DNA from: Terrisporobacter petrolearius
GTDB taxonomy: Bacteria > Bacillota > Clostridia > Peptostreptococcales > Peptostreptococcaceae
Direction: 5' to 3' (one strand)
Length of the DNA: 64,000 bases
Assembly (NCBI RefSeq): GCF_032598785.1
Contig: NZ_CP102984.1
Shown: positions 36,420 through 45,279 of the stretch, one piece after another
How the letters are laid out: the number at the start of each line of letters is the position of its first letter
Position numbering within the stretch: the stretch's first letter is position 1
Notes under the pieces: generated by a model
Told to the model about the DNA's origin: nothing
What the model saw: the letters and a program-made list of their open reading frames with translations, nothing else
Database searches by the model: none
Position numbers and translations under genes: made by a program

Positions 36420-37547
36420 ATGAATTTTATAGATACATTAAAAAGTGTTGAGTTGGTATTATCTACTGGAGAAGTTCCTTTAGTAGTAGGAGAAAGTGGA
36501 ATAGGAAAAACGGCTTTAGCTAAAAAGCTTGCAAAGGATAAGGGCTGGACATTAGTTACTATTGACGGGAACCTACTTAAAGAAGGTGAAATAGGAGGAC
36601 TTCCAACAGTTGAATCTTATGAGAGTATGGATGCTAATGGAAATAAAATTGAAAAGAAAACTACTATTTATGCCATCCACAATAAATTAAGAGAGATTGA
36701 TGAAGAAATAAATAATGGAAGAAGTGTGCTTTTATTTATAGATGAAATAAATCGTTGTGAACATACAGTTCAACAAGAACTTATGAATTTAATATTAAAT
36801 AGAGAAATAAACGGATATAAATTACCTGAAAGTGTGAAGATACTAGCAGCAATGAATCCATCAAGCAAATATGGTTCTGATTTTGATTATCAAGTTGTTG
36901 ATATGGATGCAGCACAAGAAAATAGATTTGTTTGGTTAAATATGGATCCAGATCATAATGGATGGATAAAATGGGCAATAGGTGCAGGCATAGAGACTAA
37001 GGTTATAGAGTTTATTTCCACATTCCCAGAGTATTTACACAAAATAAACGATGAGGACGTTAGAGCTACTCCAAGAAGTTATGAAAGAGTTTCAAAAACT
37101 TATAAAATGTATAAAGAGCAACAAGATATTATACCAAGATCAGTATTTGTAAATGTTATAAAAGGTAATGTGGGAAAAGTTATTGCAGAAGAGTTTGTAA
37201 GCTTTGTAGAGTCTAATTGCAGTCCATTAATATCCTTTGATGATGTTTTTTCTAAAGAAAATCTAGATGAAAATGTAATAGAAAGAATAAAAAATGAAAG
37301 TCACACAAGACTTTATATAACTGCCATGAACATATTAAAAACACTAGAAAATAAAATAATAGAAGACAAAAATGATAAATTTCTTGTAAATAGATTTGTT
37401 GAATTTTTAGGGAAATATCCAATAGATTTAATGGTAGGAGTTATGAAAGATATGAAAACTAGTTATAATGAGGTATACAAGAAAGCCATAGAAAATGAAA
37501 ATTTTGTGGACGTGTATTTTCAAGCTTATAATTCAATAAGGAGCTAA
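36420..37547 (+). CDS. MoxR-type AAA+ ATPase
   Basis: The 375-residue protein has Walker A GESGIGKT (residues 24-31), Walker B LLFIDEINR (104-112), a sensor-1-like LAAMNPSSKYG and an arginine-containing ENRFVWLNM. The sequence before Walker B (GNLLKEGEIGGLPTVE) is the MoxR-type loop. MoxR ATPases act as chaperones that insert metals or remodel partners holding a VWA domain. The partner here is encoded 2 nt downstream. GGAGAGAG precedes the ATG. Confidence 0.88.
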   Translation: MNFIDTLKSVELVLSTGEVPLVVGESGIGKTALAKKLAKDKGWTLVTIDGNLLKEGEIGGLPTVESYESMDANGNKIEKKTTIYAIHNKLREIDEEINNGRSVLLFIDEINRCEHTVQQELMNLILNREINGYKLPESVKILAAMNPSSKYGSDFDYQVVDMDAAQENRFVWLNMDPDHNGWIKWAIGAGIETKVIEFISTFPEYLHKINDEDVRATPRSYERVSKTYKMYKEQQDIIPRSVFVNVIKGNVGKVIAEEFVSFVESNCSPLISFDDVFSKENLDENVIERIKNESHTRLYITAMNILKTLENKIIEDKNDKFLVNRFVEFLGKYPIDLMVGVMKDMKTSYNEVYKKAIENENFVDVYFQAYNSIRS

Positions 37548-37549
37548 TT

Positions 37550-38953
37550 ATGGGAACTTATTTTGAAAAAGAAAGAAAATACCTTTATGGAAAAGCTATG
37601 GAGGTAGTTAATGCAACTGAAATGTTAAAAGTTTACCGTAAGGGTGAAAAATATGAAGTTACAATGGAAGAAGAATACAATAGGGAATTTTTTGGTCTTG
37701 TTGACAAGGTAAATTTAAGTTTAATGGAAGATAAAGATAATTTTTATGGTTACTTTTTATTTCAGATGGAAAAAATCATAAGATTTGATATGACAAGTGC
37801 AACTTCTGTTAGCTTTAAAGGTGCAAAATATGTAATTTACTTTAATCCAATTATTTTCTTGGAACTTAATATAAAACAAATGGAGACTACCATAAAACAT
37901 GAAATACTTCATATAGTATCTCAACATCTAATTAGAGGGAAAGATTTAAAAGATAAATACTCTACTTTGGCAATTAATCTGGCAATGGATGTGGTTGCAA
38001 ATCAATATTTGGATTACTTACCACCCTATGCAATTACATTAGAATATATAAATGTGAAATATAACTTAAAGCTGGATCCTTATAAAACTTTTGAGTACTA
38101 TTTGGAAAAAATTCAAACGGAGCTAGATTTGCAGGAAGAAGATGATGAAGGTGAAGAAATAGATAGCAATAAAAATGTGGCTGTAGAGTTTGATATAGAA
38201 CAAACCCACGATTCTTGGAATGAGTCTGATGAAATAGATGAGAAAACTTTAAAAGAATTCACAGAAAAAATAGCTGGCGATTCACAAAAAGGAAGTATTC
38301 CAAACTACTTGGAAGAAATGATAAAATCTTTAAAAAGTAACAAAGGAGAACTTCCTTGGAATTTGTACTTAAAAAAACTAATGGGAACTGTTGAAGCTAA
38401 TAAAAAGAAAACTATAACAAGAAGAAATAGAAGACAGCCCAATAGACTAGATCTTAGGGGAGAGCTTAGGGGTCATAAAGCAGAAATTGCTGTAGCTATT
38501 GACATAAGTGGAAGTATAAGTGATGAAGAATTTAAACAAGCTATTAAAGAAGTCCTTAGCATTGTAAAAAATTACAATCAAGAAATTACCATAATAGAGT
38601 GTGACAAGGAAATTAGAAGAACATATAAAGTAAAATCAGTAAGAGATGTTAAAGACAGGATGGCTACAGGTGGAGGAACGGAATTTTCACCAGTTTTTCA
38701 ATATGCTAACAATAAAAAGTTAAACTTATTGGTATACTTTACTGACGGAAAAGGCGAAGAAAGACTTAGAGTAGTACCAAAAGGATATAATATTTTATGG
38801 GTTATATCTGGTAGAGGAGATGAGCTTTCTCTACTTAAACCTTATGGAGCTGTGAAAAAATTAAGTAAAGTTGAAGTGAAAGAAGAAATCATAGATATGG
38901 GTGATATTAGAAGTGATGGATACTCTATGAATAATCAACAGCCAATATTATAA
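37550..38953 (+). CDS. VWA-like protein with N-terminal metallopeptidase-like domain (DUF2201 type)
   Basis: The 467-residue protein has an N-terminal DUF2201-like domain with a zinc-site motif HEILH (residues 117-121). An acidic linker (about 190-240) and a C-terminal VWA-like domain follow; its metal-dependent adhesion motif is DISGS (318-322), with TGGGTEFSP and FTDGKGEE. In such pairs the MoxR ATPase works on the VWA protein. The HExxH could give proteolysis, but activity is not known. Its gene starts 2 nt after moxR, so the stoichiometry is probably set by coupling. A perfect terminator ends the operon. Confidence 0.85.
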   Translation: MGTYFEKERKYLYGKAMEVVNATEMLKVYRKGEKYEVTMEEEYNREFFGLVDKVNLSLMEDKDNFYGYFLFQMEKIIRFDMTSATSVSFKGAKYVIYFNPIIFLELNIKQMETTIKHEILHIVSQHLIRGKDLKDKYSTLAINLAMDVVANQYLDYLPPYAITLEYINVKYNLKLDPYKTFEYYLEKIQTELDLQEEDDEGEEIDSNKNVAVEFDIEQTHDSWNESDEIDEKTLKEFTEKIAGDSQKGSIPNYLEEMIKSLKSNKGELPWNLYLKKLMGTVEANKKKTITRRNRRQPNRLDLRGELRGHKAEIAVAIDISGSISDEEFKQAIKEVLSIVKNYNQEITIIECDKEIRRTYKVKSVRDVKDRMATGGGTEFSPVFQYANNKKLNLLVYFTDGKGEERLRVVPKGYNILWVISGRGDELSLLKPYGAVKKLSKVEVKEEIIDMGDIRSDGYSMNNQQPIL

Positions 38954-38959
38954 ATAATA

Positions 38960-39005
38960 AATAGGATGTTTTAAAATACTTGATAATTTAAAACATCCTA
39001 TTTTG
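38960..39005. terminator. Bidirectional terminator after the MoxR/VWA operon
   Basis: AATAGGATGTTTTAAA (38960-38975) is perfectly complementary to 38987-39002, between convergent genes, with T-runs at both ends. Confidence 0.9.
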
Positions 39006-39014
39006 TTGGAATTT

Positions 39015-40223
39015 TTAAAAATTAGCTTTTCTATGAAAAATAAAGTATATTAGAGAAACAATAAGAGATACTGCCAGTAAACTTAAAAATAAAAAAGAAT
39101 GATTTATATTGTAAATAAATGCAGACACTAAAGGGCCAACGGCATATCCTAAAGATTCACATCCTCCTACAAAACCAAAAACAATTCCTTTTATTTTAGG
39201 AGAATTTCCAAATTCACTTAGAGAGCTTTGAAGAGCTGCATTTAAGAAAGTAGCACCTAAAAAATATACAATAATTACTAAGGTAAAAATAGGTACATTT
39301 TTAACAAAGATAAGTCCTAATAAAGTTATGTTCATGACAAAGAATGATAGAATAAGTTGTTTATTATTGCCTATTTTATCTGCAATAAAACCAGCTATAG
39401 GTGCACCAATACCAAAAACTACTAAGTAGATTGAAATAATAGCAGAAGAGTAAGCTATAGAAGTATTAAGTACACTCTTTGCATAAAAATGAATTAACGC
39501 TACAACACATCCATAAATATAATCACCTAAAAAGGCTATGCTACCAAGAACTAAAATTTTGTAGTATAGTTTATATTTTTTTATTTCATGTAGCATATCT
39601 TTAAACTTTATCTTATTTGTAGTAGTTTTGTTTTTTAAACATCTTTGATTATCATCTTTAATTTTAAAAATTATATAAATGGCAGTTAAAAATATTCCGG
39701 CAGAAGATAAGTAAAAAGCTAGATTGTAATTATTAAATTTAGTAACAATGAAACCACCAATAGCACTACCTATACCTCCTCCTAATGTGAAAACAGCGGC
39801 TGCAAGGCCTGTACATTCACCTCTTTTTTTCTCATCAAGAGAGCGAGATAATATGGAATAAGTAGCAGGTGCTGCCATGCCAAGTACGCCACCTTGAATT
39901 ATATAAAGATAGCTTGCAGCTTGTCCTGTTTTAAATAGAGTATAAGCAAAGGGTATTGAAGACATTAACAAAATAGCTAATACCAAGGTAAATTTATCTC
40001 CCAATTTATCAGAGATTACCCCAAAAGGCATTTGAATTAATGTTTTTGATACTCCATATAGAGATAAAACAGTTCCTACCATAACAGTGGCAATTCCAAA
40101 TGAATTTAAGTAAAGTGGGATAATGGGAATCATAACAGAGTAAAATATCCCAAATAATAGTCTGTATGTACAAAAACGCCTCAATTCCTTCCTAGTAAAA
40201 AGAACGCTTTTATCAAATATCAT
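39015..40223 (-). CDS. Major facilitator superfamily transporter
   Basis: The 402-residue, twelve-helix carrier has MFS loop motifs GVISDKLGDKF (between TM2 and TM3) and GFIADKIGNNK (between TM8 and TM9), and the TM5 motif TLGGGIGSAIGG typical of drug/proton antiporters. The substrate is unknown. AGGAGAAA precedes the minus-strand ATG. It is monocistronic and divergent from the OpuC-type importer. Confidence 0.88.
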   Translation of the reverse strand: MIFDKSVLFTRKELRRFCTYRLLFGIFYSVMIPIIPLYLNSFGIATVMVGTVLSLYGVSKTLIQMPFGVISDKLGDKFTLVLAILLMSSIPFAYTLFKTGQAASYLYIIQGGVLGMAAPATYSILSRSLDEKKRGECTGLAAAVFTLGGGIGSAIGGFIVTKFNNYNLAFYLSSAGIFLTAIYIIFKIKDDNQRCLKNKTTTNKIKFKDMLHEIKKYKLYYKILVLGSIAFLGDYIYGCVVALIHFYAKSVLNTSIAYSSAIISIYLVVFGIGAPIAGFIADKIGNNKQLILSFFVMNITLLGLIFVKNVPIFTLVIIVYFLGATFLNAALQSSLSEFGNSPKIKGIVFGFVGGCESLGYAVGPLVSAFIYNINHSFLFLSLLAVSLIVSLIYFIFHRKANF

Positions 40224-40356
40224 AAGTTTCTCCTATAAAAAATAATAAGTATAAATTATAACTAAACATAGTTTTCAACTAAATATCAAATCTATTCCTC
40301 ATATCTATATGAAAAAACTCATAAGATTATGTATGAGATGATGCTAAATACTAAAG

Positions 40357-41013
40357 TTGGTGGTGGTAAAAATATTAAAAGAAGTATTTCAGTTATATAT
40401 AGATAGAAGTGATTTTTTTTTAGAAATTCTTTTACAGCATATAATGATTTGTGGAATAGCTATTGCAATAGCCTCAATTATAGGAATTTCACTTGGAATA
40501 ATTATTAGTGAATTCAAAAAAACTACATCTCCTGTTCTCTCTTTAGTAAACTTTATTTATACAATTCCATCCATAGCCTTACTAGGATTTTTTATACCTA
40601 TATCAGGCATAGGTGATAAAACGGCTATTATAGCTTTAACAATATATGCCTTACTTCCTATGGTTAGAAGTACATATACAGGAATTGAGACTATAGACCC
40701 TGCCATAATAGAATCAGCAAAGAGTATGGGAAGTACAGATTATCAAATTTTGTATAAGATAAAACTTCCTCTAGCTACAACAGTTATATTGTCTGGTCTT
40801 AGAAATATGGTTGTTATGACAATTGCACTGGGAGGGATTTCGTCATTTATTGGTGCAGGAGGACTAGGAGTAGCAATATATAGAGGAATTACAACTAATA
40901 ATGCAGCACTGACTTTCGCAGGAAGTTTATTAATAGCAGTATTAGCACTATTAGTGGACCTAATTATTGGACTAATAGAAAAATTTATAAAAAGAAAATG
41001 GAAATTAAATTAA
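40357..41013 (+). CDS. Quaternary-amine ABC importer permease (OpuCB/ProW type)
   Basis: The 218-residue permease has about five to six helices and the inner-membrane coupling motif ESAKSMGSTDYQILYKIKLP. TIPSIALLGFFIP and GGLGVAIYRG are typical of the osmoprotectant (glycine betaine/carnitine/choline) group. The start is uncertain: TTG 40357 or the GTG codons directly after it, with no ATG. The sole permease of the operon would work as a homodimer. The binding protein follows after 32 nt. Confidence 0.88.
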   Translation: MVVVKILKEVFQLYIDRSDFFLEILLQHIMICGIAIAIASIIGISLGIIISEFKKTTSPVLSLVNFIYTIPSIALLGFFIPISGIGDKTAIIALTIYALLPMVRSTYTGIETIDPAIIESAKSMGSTDYQILYKIKLPLATTVILSGLRNMVVMTIALGGISSFIGAGGLGVAIYRGITTNNAALTFAGSLLIAVLALLVDLIIGLIEKFIKRKWKLN

Positions 41014-41045
41014 AAAGGATATAAATTTAAAGTTGGGAGGAAAAA

Positions 41046-41963
41046 ATGAAAGTTAATAAATATTTGAAAAAAATATCTATGATTTTAATGATTTTTGCCA
41101 TAAGCATGACTACAGGAATATCTTGCACTAAAAAAGAAAAATCTGAAGGTACTATAAAAATAGCCACCAAGCCAATGACAGAGCAGTTTATTTTAAGCGA
41201 GATGATAGGTTTGTTAATAGAAGAAAATACAGACTTAAAAGTGGAAATTACTAAAGGTATTGGTGGAGGGACAAGTAATATTCAGCCAGCCATGGAAAAG
41301 GGAGAATTTGATTTGTATCCAGAATATACTGGAACAGGATGGAGTTTTATACTTAAAGAAAAAGAAATTCCAGATGATGAAGTTTTGTTTAAAGAATTGC
41401 AAAAAAAGTATAAAGAAAAATATAATTTTAAGTGGGTTGGACTATATGGATTTAATAATACTTTTGGATTAGTAATAAGAAAAGATTTAGCAGAAAAATA
41501 TGATATTAAGACCTACTCAGATTTAGCTAAATATGCGCCAAAACTTAACTTTGGAGCCGAATATGATTTTTATGAAAGAGACGATGGATATGATGCTTTG
41601 TGTGAAACTTATGGATTGAAATTTAAAGATGCCAAAGACATGGATATAGGATTAAAATATGATGCAATAAATTCAAAAGAAATAGACGTAATGAATATGT
41701 TCACAACAGATGGTCAACTATCAGTTTCAGATGTGACTGTTTTAGATGATGATAAACATTTCTACAATACTTATTATTGCTCAACTGTTGTAAGAGAAGA
41801 AGCTCTAGATAAATATCCTGGGTTAGAAAAAGTGTTGATAAAAATGGATAATATTATTGATGAGGGTGAAATGGCTAAATTAAATTATGAAGTAGAAGGA
41901 AAAAATAGAGATGAAAAAGAAGTAGCCAAGGAGTTCTTACAAGAAAAAGGACTTATAGAATAG
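41046..41963 (+). CDS. Quaternary-amine-binding lipoprotein (OpuCC/OsmF type)
   Basis: A lipoprotein signal peptide ends at GISC (Cys 27). The mature part is an OpuAC-type binding protein: TIKIATKPMTEQFILSEMIG, GGGTSNIQPAMEKGEFDLYP, EYTGTGW. It should bind glycine betaine, choline or a similar trimethylammonium compound in an aromatic cage (for example the Tyr and Trp of EYTGTGW). TGGGAGGA precedes the ATG. The gene order permease-binding protein-ATPase is less usual than ATPase first. Confidence 0.9.
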   Translation: MKVNKYLKKISMILMIFAISMTTGISCTKKEKSEGTIKIATKPMTEQFILSEMIGLLIEENTDLKVEITKGIGGGTSNIQPAMEKGEFDLYPEYTGTGWSFILKEKEIPDDEVLFKELQKKYKEKYNFKWVGLYGFNNTFGLVIRKDLAEKYDIKTYSDLAKYAPKLNFGAEYDFYERDDGYDALCETYGLKFKDAKDMDIGLKYDAINSKEIDVMNMFTTDGQLSVSDVTVLDDDKHFYNTYYCSTVVREEALDKYPGLEKVLIKMDNIIDEGEMAKLNYEVEGKNRDEKEVAKEFLQEKGLIE

Positions 41964-41976
41964 GCGGTGAAGTGCC

Positions 41977-42708
41977 ATGGAAGATAATATTATAAAATTT
42001 GAAAATGTAAGTAAAATATATAAAGATAAGGTTGTATTAGAAAACTTTAACTTAGATATAAAAAAAGGCGAATTTTTAACAATAATAGGTAGTTCAGGAT
42101 GTGGGAAAACTACAGTGCTTAAATTAATAAATGGCCTCATATATGCTGAAAAAGGAAAGGTAATTGTTAATGGCAATGATATTTTGCAGACTAATCAGAT
42201 TCAACTAAGGAGAAATATCGGATATGTAATCCAAGACATAGGGCTTTTCCCTCACATGACTGTAGAAAGAAATATATCCTATGTGTTAAATTTATCAAAA
42301 ATAAAAAATAAGAAATTAATTAAAGATAAGGTAAATACAATTATAAAAGTAGTTGGTATGGATTATGATATATTAAAACGATATCCTAGTGAATTATCAG
42401 GAGGACAAAAACAAAGAGTAGGTATAGCTAGAGCCTTAGTTTCAAGTCCTAAAATTTTGTTAATGGATGAGCCATTTTGTTCAGTAGATGAAATTACAAG
42501 AAGAATATTACAAGAGGTAATAACTGATATTTATAAAAATTTAGGTGTCACCATAATCTTTATTACTCATGACATACAAGAAGCATTAAAATTAGGAACA
42601 AAAGTAGCCGTTATGAATGAAGGCAAAATAATTCAATATTCTTCACCTTGTTATATTAAGGAAAAACCAAAAACCGATTTTGTTAGAGATTTGGTAAAAG
42701 GTTATTAA
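41977..42708 (+). CDS. Quaternary-amine ABC importer ATPase (OpuCA/ProV type)
   Basis: The 243-residue ATPase has Walker A GSSGCGKT, signature LSGGQKQR, Walker B ILLMDEPF and switch ITHDIQEAL. It lacks the C-terminal CBS domains that in OpuA/OpuC sense ionic strength, so osmotic gating at this subunit is not expected. It is the last gene of the operon. The operon's terminator just downstream has been split by an IS3 element. Confidence 0.9.
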   Translation: MEDNIIKFENVSKIYKDKVVLENFNLDIKKGEFLTIIGSSGCGKTTVLKLINGLIYAEKGKVIVNGNDILQTNQIQLRRNIGYVIQDIGLFPHMTVERNISYVLNLSKIKNKKLIKDKVNTIIKVVGMDYDILKRYPSELSGGQKQRVGIARALVSSPKILLMDEPFCSVDEITRRILQEVITDIYKNLGVTIIFITHDIQEALKLGTKVAVMNEGKIIQYSSPCYIKEKPKTDFVRDLVKGY

Positions 42709-42737
42709 TTAAAATGTAGTTACTAATTATATTAAAA

Positions 42738-44188
42738 TGGACCCTTTGTCAAGGACACTAGAAAAAACGACTGGCTAAGCCGTCATTAAAAGTTGACTTC
42801 TATACTTATTAGGAGTCAGCTTTTTTAAATTCCATTGACATCTATAATTATTGTAATAATCCATATAATTATCTACCATAAATTGTAATTCTTCTAATGT
42901 ATTGCAACTTTTATAGTCTATTTCATCTTTCATATGACCAAAGAATGATTCTTGAGGAGCATTATCCCAACAATTGCCTTTTCTAGACATAGATTGTCCT
43001 AAATTGTATTTTTTAAGAAGTTTTTGAAAAATAGGACTTGTATAATGGGACCCTTGATCAGAATGAACAAAAGCATCTTTATGTAATTTTAATGATTTTA
43101 AGTTAATTAAATTATCTATAGTTTTAGTTACGATATCTATAGCTAAACTATTTGATAAATTATAGGCTAATATTTCATTAGTTGAAGAATCCTTTATTGT
43201 TGATAAATATGCCATTTTACAATTGCCGTAAGGCATATATGTTATATCTGTTAATAAAACTTTCCCCGGAATTTTTTGTTTAAACTTTCTATTTAGCATG
43301 TTCGGAACAACTCGATGTTCCTGAGTAGCCTTCATCATACGTTTTTTTGTATTAGCTTTACGTATCGGACAAATAATATTATACTTCCTCATTATTCTTT
43401 GAATTTTCTTTCTGTTCATTTTTATTCCAAATTCATTTTCTAATGTCATCTTTATAGACCTAGAGCCTCTTTTATATCCACGGTGATTAAATGCTTTTAA
43501 TATAATATCTCTTGATTTTATATCTCTATCTTCTTTTATATCCCTATAATCTTTTGTTTTAAGGAACCTATAATAACCAGAAGTGGATACATTAGCTATC
43601 TTACACAAATGCCTTACCATTCCAGTTAAATTAAAATTATAAATCAAACCTTTTATCAGTCCAAATATTTTAGATGCTTGTAATTTACCTTTTTTCACCT
43701 GCCTTTCGCTCCATTCTAACTTTTTTATGAATTCAAGCTCCGCTTTTAGATATTCTATCTCAGCATCTTTTTTAGCTAAATTTTCTTCCATTGTTAACTC
43801 TCGACTAATAGGTCTTCCAGAATTTAATGATCTTTTATCTTCTAATCCTGTCACACCTCCACTTTTAAACATTTTTCTCCATCTATAGCTAGCCTGTTTA
43901 ACACGAGCAGTACCAAGTATTTCTATATCAAAACCAGCACCTTCAAATATTTGCCTTATATTTTTTCCTCTCTCATACTCACCTATAAATAATAGTTTAA
44001 ACTCATCAGTATATGTAATTGCATTTTCACTTACGCTTTTAACATACTTATTTTCAGATAATTTATTAATCTCTTCTTTAGAAAATAGTTTTTTGTTCAT
44101 AATTACTCAACTCCTTAATGAATATTTTACACAAAAATAAACCCTATACAAGTAAACACTTTTTCTAGTATCCACTTTATAGGGTCCA
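42738..44188. mobile_element. IS3-family insertion sequence, about 1451 bp, complete
   Basis: Imperfect 29-bp terminal inverted repeats, beginning TGGACCCT and ending ACTAGAAAAA (42738-42766 and 44160-44188), match at 22 of 29 positions. They enclose one transposase gene. Ends TG...CA, size and transposase are typical of the IS3 family, IS150-like group. No clear target duplication is visible; the flanks are A4/T4. Confidence 0.9.
42775..44100 (-). CDS. IS3-family transposase (single fused frame)
   Basis: The 441-residue protein combines an N-terminal helix-turn-helix region (residues 30-80), a coiled-coil linker (LAKKDAEIEYLKAELEFIKK) and a C-terminal integrase core. The DDE residues lie in LLTDITYMP, HSDQGSHYTS and PQESFFGHMKDE. 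IS3 transposases are usually made by -1 frameshifting between two genes; here both parts are in one frame. It appears intact, so the element may be active. The coding strand is opposite to the OpuC operon. Confidence 0.93.
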   Translation of the reverse strand: MNKKLFSKEEINKLSENKYVKSVSENAITYTDEFKLLFIGEYERGKNIRQIFEGAGFDIEILGTARVKQASYRWRKMFKSGGVTGLEDKRSLNSGRPISRELTMEENLAKKDAEIEYLKAELEFIKKLEWSERQVKKGKLQASKIFGLIKGLIYNFNLTGMVRHLCKIANVSTSGYYRFLKTKDYRDIKEDRDIKSRDIILKAFNHRGYKRGSRSIKMTLENEFGIKMNRKKIQRIMRKYNIICPIRKANTKKRMMKATQEHRVVPNMLNRKFKQKIPGKVLLTDITYMPYGNCKMAYLSTIKDSSTNEILAYNLSNSLAIDIVTKTIDNLINLKSLKLHKDAFVHSDQGSHYTSPIFQKLLKKYNLGQSMSRKGNCWDNAPQESFFGHMKDEIDYKSCNTLEELQFMVDNYMDYYNNYRCQWNLKKLTPNKYRSQLLMTA

Positions 44189-44194
44189 TTTTAT

Positions 44195-44371
44195 ATGAGC
44201 TTGGTAGCTACATTTTTTAGGCATGATCATGGAAATGATGTTGGAACATTAATCTTTTCTTTTGCTCTTATGGCAGTAGAGATGGTGATTCTAATATTGC
44301 TAGTTTTTGCTTATTTATTTGTAGTATTTTATGGGATGTATTACAGATATAAATATGATAAAGAAATGTAA
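44195..44371 (+). CDS. Small membrane protein or gene fragment beside the IS3 element
   Basis: A 58-codon frame encodes HDHGNDVGTLIFSFALMAVE followed by a long hydrophobic helix and the basic end YYRYKYDKEM. The ATG lies between the IS3 end and the right arm of the split terminator, with no ribosome site, so either the true start is elsewhere or this is the tail of a lost gene. The membrane-protein character is clear; identity is not. Confidence 0.35.
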   Translation: MSLVATFFRHDHGNDVGTLIFSFALMAVEMVILILLVFAYLFVVFYGMYYRYKYDKEM

Positions 44372-44413
44372 ATAATAAAAAATAGAGATTATATGGAGAC
44401 ATTCTGACGTAGA

Positions 44414-44449
44414 AAAAGGATGGATAACCAATAGGTGATCCATCCTTTT
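44414..44449 (-). terminator. Terminator of the NsrR-like gene
   Basis: AAAAGGATGGAT (44414-44425) is perfectly complementary to 44438-44449; on the minus strand it is followed by a T-run. It overlaps the last bases of the gene. Confidence 0.8.
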
Positions 44450-44843
44450 AAAGTATATCCTCTAAAGTATATTCACTTAAAGTAAGTATAAATGAATTCA
44501 GAGCATCATCTATAATAGGTTTTAGTTTACAAGAATCATTTATAGAGCAAGTATTACTCTCAATAGAAAAACATTCAAGAATATTTAAGTTATCCTCAGT
44601 TGTTTCAAGAAGCTTACCTAAGTTTATATCCTTAGGATCCATACCCAATTTTATACCACCATTTCTTCCTTTTGATGATGATATATAATTGTTTTTAGAT
44701 AATTTATATACTATTTTCTTTATATGATGAGTTGATAAACCTAAAATGGATGATAGTTCATCAACAGTAGAAAGATTATCTGGGTGATTACCTAAATACA
44801 TTAGTATTCGAAAGCTATAGTCTGTAAATTTTGATAAATACAT
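44448..44843 (-). CDS. Rrf2-family regulator, NsrR-like
   Basis: The 131-residue winged-helix protein has a DNA-recognition part (SSILGLSTHHIKKIVYKLSK) and three cysteines, Cys 91, 99 and 105 (C-x7-C-x5-C). They lie exactly where NsrR and IscR bind an Fe-S cluster, followed by KPIIDDALNSFILTLSEYTL as in NsrR. It probably senses nitric oxide or oxygen through the cluster. AAAGGAG precedes the minus-strand ATG. An inverted repeat just upstream could be its autoregulatory operator, and the divergent rubrerythrin gene is a possible target. Confidence 0.8.
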   Translation of the reverse strand: MYLSKFTDYSFRILMYLGNHPDNLSTVDELSSILGLSTHHIKKIVYKLSKNNYISSSKGRNGGIKLGMDPKDINLGKLLETTEDNLNILECFSIESNTCSINDSCKLKPIIDDALNSFILTLSEYTLEDIL

Positions 44844-45279
44844 TATAATCTCCTTTGATAAGATAGTTTATATATGTATTATTATATAAACTCCTAAGTA
44901 TTAAACACAAGGTAAATAATAAATTTACGATTAAAGTTTAAGTTAATTAAAAAAGTATATCCAACTCAGGATAATTATTACAAATATTTTGAAGAAAATT
45001 TTCATGTCTATATAAAATCATAAATAATGTGAACATCACAACTACTTATTATACATAAGTTACATATATTAAGATGTTAGCAAGAGCCTATTTTGTAAAT
45101 TGGATGCTTCACATAATGGAAAATTTTATGTTAAAATTATAGAAGGGTAAAAATAATAATAAATTTCAAAAAAACTGTTTAAGGTTAAAAATACGTGGTA
45201 TTAATATAGCATAATTAAAAATTAAATTTAAACAGTATATAATATTTAGTTTATATAAAAATTAGGGAGGAATAATAAG
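44844..45279. promoter_or_regulatory. Divergent regulatory region, nsrR-like/rubrerythrin, with inverted repeat
   Basis: A perfect 10-bp inverted repeat, AGTTTATATA (44865-44874) with TATATAAACT (44883-44892), lies 22 nt before the regulator gene, a good operator candidate. The rest of the 436 bp is AT-rich and without genes; promoters for both genes must be here, but I cannot fix their boxes. Confidence 0.5.

Larger units (their letters stand above)
42711..44218 (+). terminator. OpuC-operon terminator split by an IS3 insertion in its loop
   Basis: AAAATGTAGTTACTAA (42711-42726) can pair over 16 bp (two G-U) with TTGGTAGCTACATTTT (44201-44216), which is followed by TT. The two arms flank the IS3 element, so the element landed in the loop of what was a normal terminator 3 nt after the ATPase gene. 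Confidence 0.75.

Noticed and set aside
42730..44195. Target-site duplication of the IS3 element
   Set aside because: Flanks are A4 and T4, which are complementary and not direct repeats; no convincing 3-5-bp duplication.
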